Below are positions 55,342 to 64,000 of a stretch of 64,000 bases of DNA, piece by piece. The DNA lies in NCBI RefSeq assembly GCF_001894765.1, contig NZ_BCWV01000005.1, positions 62,001 to 126,000 on the forward strand, in the 5' to 3' direction. The stretch is from Rhodococcoides corynebacterioides NBRC 14404 (GTDB taxonomy: Bacteria > Actinomycetota > Actinomycetes > Mycobacteriales > Mycobacteriaceae). Numbering within the stretch: position 1 is the first letter of the stretch; every line of letters begins with the position of its first letter. The notes beneath the pieces were generated by a model. That model saw only the letters and a list, made by a program, of their open reading frames with translations, did no database searches and was not told the origin of the DNA. A program made the position numbers and the translations under genes.

Positions 55342-56663
55342 ACGACGAGTGGGACACCGACCGCATCCCCGTGGTCCGGGAGGACCGAGGGCGCGACGGA
55401 TCGCGAGAGCGTCGCCCGAGCGACGGGTCGGGTGCGGCGCGGCCACGCCCGGTGGGTGAGCGAGGCGGACCCACGCCGACGTCCGGTCGGGCGGGTACCC
55501 GACGCCGCCGGGCCGCGGAGGGTCGGCGGCGTCGCGCGCGCGTCGTCGGCGGTCTCGCGGTGATCGCGCTGGTGGTGCTGGTCGGCGCGGCCGGTGTGTG
55601 GGCGTTCTCGGCGTTCCGGGGTGGCCCGGAGCCGGCGGCGGACTTCGCCGGACCCGGCGGCGCCACCGTCGTCGTCGCGGTCCAGCCCGGGGACACCGCC
55701 GAGCAGATCGCGGAGGAGATGGCCGACAAGGGCGTCACCGCGTCCTCCGGCGCGTTCTACGAAGCAGCGCTGCAGAACTCGGCGATCACCGCGGTCCAGC
55801 CGGGCTTCTACCGACTGCAGGAGGGACTGCCGGCCGCGGACGCGGTGGCCACACTGGTGGATCCCGCCGCGCGTGTGGGTCAGATCCAGATTGCCGAGGG
55901 GCGACAGTTGCACGACACCACCGACGTCAACACCGGCGCCGTACGCAAGGGTATCTACACCTTGATCGCCGAGGCGAGTTGCGCTGTGGGCGAGGGTGTT
56001 CCGTGCGTGACCTACCAGCAGCTCGACGAGGCCGGGGCGGGCGATCCCGCCGAGCTCGGTGTCGCCGACTGGGCCCGCGACGCCGTGTCGCGCGTCCCCG
56101 ATCGCGATCGCCAGCTCGAGGGGCTGATCGCCGCGGGCACCTGGAACGTCGACCCCAGCGCCAGTCCCGCGGAGATGATCCGTCAGCTGGTCACCGAGAG
56201 CGCCGAACTCTACGAGAGCACCGGACTGCTCGAGACCGGGGCGACCTCCGGCCTCGACCCCTATCAGGTGCTGGTCGCGGCATCGCTCATCGAACGCGAG
56301 TCCCTTCCCCAGGACTTCGCGAAGGTGGCCCGAGTCATCCTCAACCGGCTCGCGATCGGGCAGAAGCTCGAGTTCGACTCCACCGTCAACTACGCCCTGG
56401 ACACCACCGAAGTGGCCACCACGGACGTGGACCGCGGCACGGTCACCCCGTGGAACACGTACGCGAGCGAAGGCCTGCCGGCCACCCCGATCTGCTCGCC
56501 GGGCGTCGGCGCCGTGCAGGCCGCCGAGAATCCGGAACCGGGCAACTGGCTCTACTTCGTGACCATCAACGCGCAGGGCGAGACGCTCTTCACCGACAAT
56601 TATCAGACGCACCTCGACAACATCCAGAAGGTCGAGGGCGGATTCCTGGACAGTGGGCGCTGA
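55338..56663 (+). CDS. mltG: Endolytic transglycosylase MltG (YceG-like)
   Basis: A 441-residue membrane protein. The cytoplasmic ~65 residues are basic and disordered, one membrane helix lies at ~69-91 (VGGLAVIALVVLVGAAGVWAF), then a LysM-like region (ATVVVAVQPGDTAEQIAEEM) and the YceG catalytic domain with LVAASLIERESLPQDFAKVARVIL (catalytic Glu) and LEFDSTVNYAL, and the closing TPICSPGVGAVQAA. It cuts nascent peptidoglycan strands. The GTG start sits at the end of the 26-bp repeats, with AGGAG 7 bp upstream. aroE begins 3 bp after its stop. Confidence 0.94.
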   Translation: MNDEWDTDRIPVVREDRGRDGSRERRPSDGSGAARPRPVGERGGPTPTSGRAGTRRRRAAEGRRRRARVVGGLAVIALVVLVGAAGVWAFSAFRGGPEPAADFAGPGGATVVVAVQPGDTAEQIAEEMADKGVTASSGAFYEAALQNSAITAVQPGFYRLQEGLPAADAVATLVDPAARVGQIQIAEGRQLHDTTDVNTGAVRKGIYTLIAEASCAVGEGVPCVTYQQLDEAGAGDPAELGVADWARDAVSRVPDRDRQLEGLIAAGTWNVDPSASPAEMIRQLVTESAELYESTGLLETGATSGLDPYQVLVAASLIERESLPQDFAKVARVILNRLAIGQKLEFDSTVNYALDTTEVATTDVDRGTVTPWNTYASEGLPATPICSPGVGAVQAAENPEPGNWLYFVTINAQGETLFTDNYQTHLDNIQKVEGGFLDSGR

Positions 56664-56666
56664 GCG

Positions 56667-57497
56667 GTGGACGCCGACACCGGGCCCCGCCGGGCGGCCG
56701 TTCTCGGGTCGCCGATCGCCCATTCCCGGTCGCCGATCGTGCACCGAGCCGCGTTCGCCGCGCTCGGGCTGACCGACTGGACGTACGAGCGCATCGAGTG
56801 CACCGCCGACGAGCTCGCGCCGCTCCTCGACTCCTTCGGCCCCGAGTGGGTGGGGGTCTCGGTCACGATGCCCGGCAAGTTCGCCGCGCTGGCGTACGCC
56901 ACCGAGCGCACCGCGCGCGCGGACGCGGTCGGGTCGGCCAACACCCTCGTCCGCATCCCCGACGGATGGCGCGCCGACTGCACGGACGTCGACGGCGTGA
57001 CGGGCGCGCTCGGTACCGTCGGCGTCACCGATCTCACCGGCGCGTCCGTGGTCGTCGTGGGGGCGGGGGGCACGTCGCGGCCCGCGCTGGTCGCGGCCGC
57101 CGACCGCGGCGCCACCTCCGTCACCGTCGTCTCTCGCGATCGCGGGCGCGCGGCCGGAGCACTCGACTGCGCCGCGCGATGCGGTCTCGACGCCCGGTGG
57201 GCCGATCTCGCGGACCCCGGACTCGGCGACACCCTCGCGGGCGCCGCCGTCGTGATCTCCACGGTGCCGGCGGACGGCGCCGAGGCACTGGTGCCCGTTG
57301 CCGGAGACGTCGCGGTGCTGCTCGACGCCATCTACGACCCGTGGCCGACACCGTTCGCCGCGGCCGTCGAGCGAGCCGGGGGAATCGTGGTGGGCGGAGT
57401 GCAGATGCTGCTCCACCAGGCCTTCGGCCAGACCGAGCAGTTCACGGGCCGTCCCGCTCCGCGCGAGGTGATGACGCGGGCACTGCTGGGCGACTGA
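56667..57497 (+). CDS. aroE: Shikimate dehydrogenase
   Basis: A 276-residue enzyme. The shikimate-binding motif appears as GSPIAHSRSPIVHRAAF, and the catalytic Lys is in GVSVTMPGKFAAL with Asp in DCTDVDGVTGAL. The nucleotide domain opens VVVVGAGGTSRPAL (Ala-Gly instead of the usual Gly-Gly-Ala order) with SRDRGRA for the NADP phosphate. VGGVQMLLHQAFGQ closes the fold. It reduces dehydroshikimate. The GTG start is 3 bp after mltG, and it is followed by the prepilin peptidase and aroC, as in M. tuberculosis (Rv2552c). Confidence 0.95.
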   Translation: MDADTGPRRAAVLGSPIAHSRSPIVHRAAFAALGLTDWTYERIECTADELAPLLDSFGPEWVGVSVTMPGKFAALAYATERTARADAVGSANTLVRIPDGWRADCTDVDGVTGALGTVGVTDLTGASVVVVGAGGTSRPALVAAADRGATSVTVVSRDRGRAAGALDCAARCGLDARWADLADPGLGDTLAGAAVVISTVPADGAEALVPVAGDVAVLLDAIYDPWPTPFAAAVERAGGIVVGGVQMLLHQAFGQTEQFTGRPAPREVMTRALLGD

Positions 57498-57597
57498 CCG
57501 CCGTCCGTCGCGCGGGCGCTTCTCCCCGGGTGGGCGACCGTCCCCGGGGCACTGTTCGCGGCCCTGCCGGGGCGCGCCCGGATGCGAGCGTCGACCC

Positions 57598-58185
57598 GTG
57601 GTCGAACCCGTCCTCCCGCTCTGGGCCGTCGTCGCGGCCGCCTCGGTTCTCGGTGTCCTCGCCGTCGCGACCATCGGGCGATGGACACGGCCCACCCCGG
57701 CGGACCACGCGGCGGTCGCATTCGCGTGCGGGTGTGCCGCGGTCTCGAGTGGCGGGTCCGGGATCGCGGAGACCGCGGCCGTCGTCGCCCTCACGGCGTG
57801 GGCCGGGGTGCTGTGCGTCGTGGACGCTCACCTGCTCCGTCTGCCGGACGAGCTGACCCTGCCTGCGGCCGCGGCCGTGATCCTCGCCGCGGACCACCCG
57901 GGTCCGGCGATCGTCGGGGCGGCGACGTACGCGGCACTGCACTGGCTGGTCGCCGCGGCGGTGCCGGGTGCGGTCGGCGGCGGCGACGTCAAGCTGTGTC
58001 TGGCACTCGGCGCGGTGGGTGGGCAGGCCGGGACCGAGGTGTGGGTGTCGGCGGCCGTCCTGGCGCCGATCCTCGGACTGGTCGCGGCGGCCGCCGCGGC
58101 CGGTGTGGGCGCCCGCGGCCCGTATCCGTACGGACCGCCACTGTGCGCGGCGACCCTGGTGGCGTGGCTCGGCGCCGCGACGTGA
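57598..58185 (+). CDS. A24-family (prepilin-type) peptidase
   Basis: A 195-residue protein with about six membrane helices. The two active aspartates of the A24 family are in [14 protein letters not shown] (~75) and [18 protein letters not shown] (~127). It lacks the N-terminal methylase part of full PilD, so it is the short form. It should cut type IV-like prepilins before the membrane. No pilin gene is near; the flp/tad-type pili of actinobacteria are encoded elsewhere. Its counterpart is Rv2551c. It lies between aroE and aroC but shares no coding overlap with them. Confidence 0.88.
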   Translation: MVEPVLPLWAVVAAASVLGVLAVATIGRWTRPTPADHAAVAFACGCAAVSSGGSGIAETAAVVALTAWAGVLCVVDAHLLRLPDELTLPAAAAVILAADHPGPAIVGAATYAALHWLVAAAVPGAVGGGDVKLCLALGAVGGQAGTEVWVSAAVLAPILGLVAAAAAAGVGARGPYPYGPPLCAATLVAWLGAAT

Positions 58186-58198
58186 AAAGATGGGACTC

Positions 58199-59382
58199 GT
58201 GTTGCGATGGATCACGGCCGGCGAGTCCCACGGCCCTGCACTGGTGTCGGTTCTCGAGGGCATGGTCGCCGGAGTCGAGGTGACCAGCGAGGACATTGCC
58301 GCTCAGCTCGCCCGGCGGCGTCTCGGGTACGGCCGCGGTGCGCGCATGAAGTTCGAGGCCGACCAGGTGACCGTGATCGGCGGTGTGCGGCACGGCCGCA
58401 CCCTCGGTGGTCCCGTCGCGATCGAGGTCGGCAACACCGAGTGGCCCAAGTGGGAGCAGGTCATGTCGGCCGACCCGGTCGACCCTGACGTGCTGGCCGA
58501 CCTCGCCCGCAACGCCCCTCTCACTCGCCCCCGGCCGGGCCACGCCGACTACTCCGGCATGCTCAAGTACGGCTTCGACGATGCCCGTCCGGTCCTCGAA
58601 CGCGCCTCCGCACGGGAGACCGCGGCCCGCGTCGCGGTGGGCACCGTCGCGCGCGCCTTCCTGCGCCAGGTCCTGGGCGTGGAGGTGCTCTCCCACGTCG
58701 TGTCGATCGGCGCATCGGAGCCGTACGTCGGGCCGGAGCCGCAGCCCGGCGACCTCGAGGCGATCGACGCCAGCCCGGTGCGTGCCCTGAACTCCGCGAC
58801 GGAGCAGTCGATGATCGCCGAGATCGAGGCCGCCAAGCGCGACGGCGACACGCTCGGCGGTGTCGTGGAGGTGGTGGTTCACGGCCTGCCCGTCGGACTG
58901 GGCTCGTTCGTCACCGGTGACAGCAAACTCGACGCCCGGCTCGCCGCGGCGCTCATGGGCATCCAGGCCATCAAGGGTGTCGAGGTGGGCGACGGTTTCG
59001 AGACGGCGCGACGGCGCGGCAGCGCCGCCCACGACGAGATCACGCCGGGTGACGACGGCATCGTCCGCTCCACCAACCGTGCCGGCGGTCTCGAGGGTGG
59101 CATGACCAACGGTGCCCCGCTGCGTGTGCGGGCGGCGATGAAGCCCATCTCGACGGTGCCGCGGGCTCTGTCGACGGTGGACATGTCGACGGGTGAGCAG
59201 GCCGTCGCGATCCATCAGCGCAGCGACGTCTGCGCCGTCCCGGCGGCCGGTGTGGTCGCCGAGACCATGGTGGCCCTGGTGCTGGCGCAGGCGACCCTCG
59301 AGAAGTTCGGCGGGGATTCGGTGGCCGAGACCGCGGACAACGTGCGTCGCTACGTCGAGAACGTGTCCCAACGCCCCCCGCG

Positions 59383-59386
<4 letters not shown>
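58199..59386 (+). CDS. aroC: Chorismate synthase
   Basis: A 395-residue FMN-dependent enzyme. Signatures: [16 protein letters not shown] (signature 1), [35 protein letters not shown], then [18 protein letters not shown]-like [13 protein letters not shown] and [16 protein letters not shown]. It makes chorismate from EPSP. GTG at 58199 equals the mycobacterial start; an ATG 9 bp upstream is in frame but too close to its ribosome-binding site. The stop overlaps the ATG of aroK (ATGA). Length and motifs are normal. Confidence 0.97.
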
Positions 59387-61466
<2,080 letters not shown>

Positions 61467-61470
61467 GTCC

Positions 61471-62004
61471 CTAGGACCGGTCGCGAGCCGGCGCGAAGAC
61501 CTCGGTGTCGGCGGACGAGTCGGCGGACGAGTCGGCGTCGGCGCGTCGCTCGTCGGGATCGGCGGAGCGGGTGCGAGGTCCGTCGTTCACGCCGCGCCGC
61601 GCCCACCATCGGCCGATCGCGACGGAGACGGTCGCGGGAACGAAGACCAACAGCACGGTGAAGGCAGCACCGGCGGTGATCTCGAAGATCAGGGAGTTGG
61701 CGCTGACGGCGAGGTTCGCGATCGCGGTGAACAACCACGAGAGGAACCCGGCGGCGACGCCGGCGACCAGCGAGGCCTTCAGCCAGACCATGGTGTGATC
61801 GGTGGCGTCCTCGTCGCCGCGTCGACCGGCGGCGATGCCGTCGAGAGCGCCCCAGACGAGCGCGACGAGCAGCACCGCCACGAGGGTCAGTATCTGCAGC
61901 ATCGACCCGCGGGTGGGCGCGGCTGCGACGGCCAGAGCCAGCACCACCCGGGCCACCACGTGAACGAGCGTCATCCCCACACCGCGTACCACCCAGCCAG
62001 TCAT
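61471..62004 (-). CDS. B-4DMT-like four-helix membrane protein
   Basis: A 177-residue protein with four hydrophobic helices (VVRGVGMTLVHVVARVVLAL, ILTLVAVLLVALVWGAL, VAGVAAGFLSWLFTAI and TVLLVFVPATVSVAIG) and a polar, Ser/Asp-rich C-terminus. It matches the positional homologue Rv2536, assigned to the B-4DMT transporter-like group. No substrate is known. The ATG at 62004 begins at the first helix. It is convergent with aroB (4 bp apart) and divergent from pepQ. Confidence 0.82.
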   Translation of the reverse strand: MTGWVVRGVGMTLVHVVARVVLALAVAAAPTRGSMLQILTLVAVLLVALVWGALDGIAAGRRGDEDATDHTMVWLKASLVAGVAAGFLSWLFTAIANLAVSANSLIFEITAGAAFTVLLVFVPATVSVAIGRWWARRGVNDGPRTRSADPDERRADADSSADSSADTEVFAPARDRS

Positions 62005-62108
62005 GGAGCACACAGTAGCCACCGCGTCGTGACGGCGGGCGCACACCGGCCAGGTCCGTGCCCGGACACGGCCCCGGATGCCCTGCGGCCGAGCGGTACG
62101 TTCGAGTG

Positions 62109-63203
62109 ATGCTCTCCGCCGATCATGCCGCCCGCCGCGACGCCCTCCGTTCCCTCGTCCGCACCGAGGGATGGGACGCGATGCTGGTCACCGACCTGCT
62201 GAACGTGCGCTACCTGACGGGGTTCACGGGATCCAACGCGGCGCTGCTGGTGTCCGCGTCCGACACGGCGGCGGGCGAGGACGGCACGGTGATCTGCACC
62301 GACGGCCGCTACGTCACGCAGGTGGCCGCCCAGGTGCCCGATCTGCGGGCGGTGATCGACCGGGCGGGCCCGGTGCGCCTGCTCGCCGACACGCCCGCGC
62401 GGCGGGTGGGTTTCGAGTCGCACGTCGTGTCGGTCGACGACCACGCTCGGTGGGCCGAGGCGGCGGACGTCGAGTTGGTGCGTGCCGCGCGCCCGGTCGA
62501 GCAGTTGCGCGTCGTCAAGGACGAGGTCGAGGTCGCGCTGCTCCGGGAGGCGTGCGGGGTGGCCGACCGTGCCTTGGCCACCTTGATCGAGCGGGGCTCG
62601 CTCAGGCCCGGTCGAACGGAGAAGGACGTGGGTCTCGAGCTCGACCACACCATGCTCGAGCTGGGGGCCGACGGCATCTCGTTCGAGACCATCGTCGCCA
62701 CGGGCGCCAATTCGGCTGTCCCGCATCATCGTCCGGACGCCACGGTGCTGCAGCACGGCGATCTGCTGAAGCTGGACTTCGGCGCCGAGGTGGGTGGTTA
62801 CCACTCCGACATGACGCGTACGGTCGTGCTCGGTGCGGCGCAGGACTGGCAGCGCGAGCTGTACGAGCTGGTGGCGCGGTCGCAGGCCGCAGGTCGGGAG
62901 GCCCTCCGGCCGGGCGCCGAGGTGCGAGCGGTCGACGGCGCGGCGCGCGCCGTCATCGACGACGCCGGCCACGGTGAACTGTTCCTGCACGGCCTCGGAC
63001 ACGGCGTCGGTCTGGAGATCCACGAAGCGCCCGGAATCGGCGCCACCGGCACCGGTACACTGCTTGCCGGTGCAGCGGTGACGGTGGAGCCCGGCGTGTA
63101 CTTCTCCGGTCGCGGAGGCGTACGGATCGAGGACACGCTCATCGTCCGTGAGGACGAGCCGGAACTGCTCACGCTGACCAGCAAGGACTTCACCGTCCTC
63201 TGA
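62109..63203 (+). CDS. pepQ: Xaa-Pro dipeptidase-type M24 peptidase
   Basis: A 364-residue M24 metallopeptidase. The creatinase-type N-terminal domain (LVTDLLNVRYLTGFTGSNAAL) precedes a pita-bread domain with metal ligands in LLKLDFGAEVGGYHSDMTRTV (two Asp), LHGLGHGVGLEIHEAPG (His), VTVEPGVYFSGRGGVRIEDT (Glu, Glu). It cleaves X-Pro bonds in the cytoplasm. ATG 62109 is preferred; a GTG one codon earlier is possible. efp follows after 114 bp; proline-peptide metabolism and EF-P are common neighbours (Rv2535c-Rv2534c). Confidence 0.95.
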   Translation: MLSADHAARRDALRSLVRTEGWDAMLVTDLLNVRYLTGFTGSNAALLVSASDTAAGEDGTVICTDGRYVTQVAAQVPDLRAVIDRAGPVRLLADTPARRVGFESHVVSVDDHARWAEAADVELVRAARPVEQLRVVKDEVEVALLREACGVADRALATLIERGSLRPGRTEKDVGLELDHTMLELGADGISFETIVATGANSAVPHHRPDATVLQHGDLLKLDFGAEVGGYHSDMTRTVVLGAAQDWQRELYELVARSQAAGREALRPGAEVRAVDGAARAVIDDAGHGELFLHGLGHGVGLEIHEAPGIGATGTGTLLAGAAVTVEPGVYFSGRGGVRIEDTLIVREDEPELLTLTSKDFTVL

Positions 63204-63317
63204 CGGCCCCACCCCGCGCCCGCGTGCGGCGCGCGATGCGGTGTGCCGGACGGCGAGTCCGACGCGGGCGTGCACCACCCGGGATTTTCCACCGCGACAC
63301 GAGGAGATGCGAAGCAC

Positions 63318-63881
63318 GTGGCTTCCACCAGTGATTTCAAGAACGGGCTCGTCCTGAAGATCGACGGCCTGCTCTGGTCGATCATCGAGTTCCAGCACGT
63401 CAAGCCGGGCAAGGGCCCCGCCTTCGTCCGCACCAAGCTCAAGAACGTGACGTCGGGCAAGGTGGTCGACAAGACCTTCAACGCCGGCGTCAAGGTCGAG
63501 ACCGCGACGGTGGACCGCCGCGACATGACGTACCTGTACCACGACGGCAGCGACTACGTCTTCATGGACGGCGACACCTACGACCAGATCTCGATCGGCG
63601 AGGCCACCATCGGCGACGGGGCGCGCTTCCTGCTCGAGAACATGACGGTGCAGGTCGCCATGCACGAGGGTCTGCCGCTCTACGTGGAGCTTCCCGTCAC
63701 CGTCGAGCTCGTCGTCCAGCACACCGATCCCGGCCTGCAGGGTGACCGGTCCACCGGCGGAACCAAGCCGGCGACCCTCGAGACCGGCGCCGAGATCAAC
63801 GTCCCGCTGTTCATCAACACCGGCGACAAGCTCAAGGTCGACTCGCGTGACGGCAACTACCTCGGGCGTGTGAATTCCTGA
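63318..63881 (+). CDS. efp: Translation elongation factor P
   Basis: A 187-residue EF-P with three beta-barrel domains. [18 protein letters not shown] opens domain I, whose tip loop is [13 protein letters not shown] with the Lys that sits near the peptidyl-transferase centre. GDTYDQISI lies in domain II and [19 protein letters not shown] with [20 protein letters not shown] in domain III. It relieves ribosome stalling at consecutive prolines. No EpmA/EpmB genes are seen. GTG at 63318 has GAGGAG 11 bp upstream. The nusB GTG follows the stop directly. Confidence 0.97.
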   Translation: MASTSDFKNGLVLKIDGLLWSIIEFQHVKPGKGPAFVRTKLKNVTSGKVVDKTFNAGVKVETATVDRRDMTYLYHDGSDYVFMDGDTYDQISIGEATIGDGARFLLENMTVQVAMHEGLPLYVELPVTVELVVQHTDPGLQGDRSTGGTKPATLETGAEINVPLFINTGDKLKVDSRDGNYLGRVNS

Positions 63882-64000
63882 GTGAGCGAGTCCGCCAAGA
63901 CCGGTCGCCCGGCACCGAAGAAGCTCGGCGCGCGGCACAAGGCGCGCAAGCGCGCCGTGGATTTCCTGTTCGAAGCGGAGGCGCGTGACCTCGACCCCGT
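63882..64000 (+). CDS. nusB: Transcription antitermination factor NusB, N-terminal fragment
   Basis: The window ends after the first 39 codons. The visible part ([15 protein letters not shown] then [20 protein letters not shown]) matches the start of NusB, with the basic [16 protein letters not shown] helix that binds boxA RNA. The GTG follows the efp stop with no gap, the same order as Rv2534c-Rv2533c. The rest lies outside. Confidence 0.88.
   Translation, partial: MSESAKTGRPAPKKLGARHKARKRAVDFLFEAEARDLDP

Noticed and set aside
54015-57794. 1259-codon minus-strand frame across alaS, ruvX, mltG and aroE
   Set aside because: It crosses four well-supported plus-strand genes and their junctions and contains no recognisable protein family.

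Overview
The window is about 64 kb of very GC-rich DNA from a mycolic-acid actinobacterium, most likely Rhodococcus or a close relative. Three things support this. The codon third positions are strongly G/C and GTG starts are common. Cell-envelope genes typical of the group are present: an aftC-type arabinofuranosyltransferase, a phosphatidylinositol-phosphate synthase, patA and pimA. The gene order follows the Mycobacterium tuberculosis segment running roughly from Rv2674 down to Rv2533c. Synteny statements are from memory and no search was run.

Layout. 1-7.5 kb: the 3' end of a molybdopterin oxidoreductase, a MaoC hydratase, then the conserved msrB-aftC-hydrolase-RibD block, divergent zapE, a GNAT gene and a small L7/L12-like membrane protein. 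7.6-10.45 kb: a small accessory patch with a broken ISL3-type transposase, an ABM monooxygenase divergent from a GlxA/AraC regulator, and about 480 bp without a gene. It abuts a tRNA cluster (Gly-GCC, Cys-GCA, Val-GAC on the minus strand; Val-CAC on the plus strand) with visible promoters and terminators. 11.2-25.3 kb: PGPGW membrane protein, FhuF-like protein, then thrS, HIT, pgsA1, patA, pimA and Nudix (PIM lipid operon), pdxS, tesB, pdxT, yebC and ruvCAB. 25.4-37.6 kb: yajC-secD-secF, solute-binding lipoprotein, apt, rel, ppiB, a metallo-beta-lactamase-fold hydrolase, hisS and a membrane protein. 37.6-42.3 kb: a photolyase-like gene with its domains in reversed order, coupled to a DUF3237 gene and divergent from an SplB-like radical SAM gene, with two LexA (SOS) boxes between them; then two coupled genes for a zinc-ribbon MBL protein and a zinc metallopeptidase. 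42.4-52 kb: aspS, a DUF389 protein, an acyltransferase, a CP-ATP-grasp/alpha-E fusion coupled to a transglutaminase, an APH-fold protein and rarA. 52-64 kb: alaS, ruvX, mltG, aroE, prepilin peptidase, aroC-aroK-aroB, a B-4DMT-like protein, pepQ, efp and the start of nusB.

How the genes work together. Most genes belong to tightly packed housekeeping operons with ATGA or GTGA start/stop overlaps: translation, protein export, stringent response, Holliday-junction repair, PIM lipid synthesis, PLP synthesis and the shikimate pathway. Two groups stand out as possible less-described systems. The first is the SOS-controlled photolyase-like/DUF3237/SplB-like locus at 37.6-40.5 kb; a third LexA box precedes ruvC. 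The second is the CP-ATP-grasp/alpha-E/transglutaminase unit at 45.9-49.3 kb, of a type predicted to make or modify peptides.

A further oddity is a set of tandem minisatellites with different units (18, 20, 24, 25-26, 26, 30 and 33 bp) at gene junctions or in disordered protein parts of this otherwise conserved segment. One makes a 10-residue repeat at the N-terminus of shikimate kinase. Another multiplies the ruvX-mltG stop/start junction into two tiny coupled reading frames.
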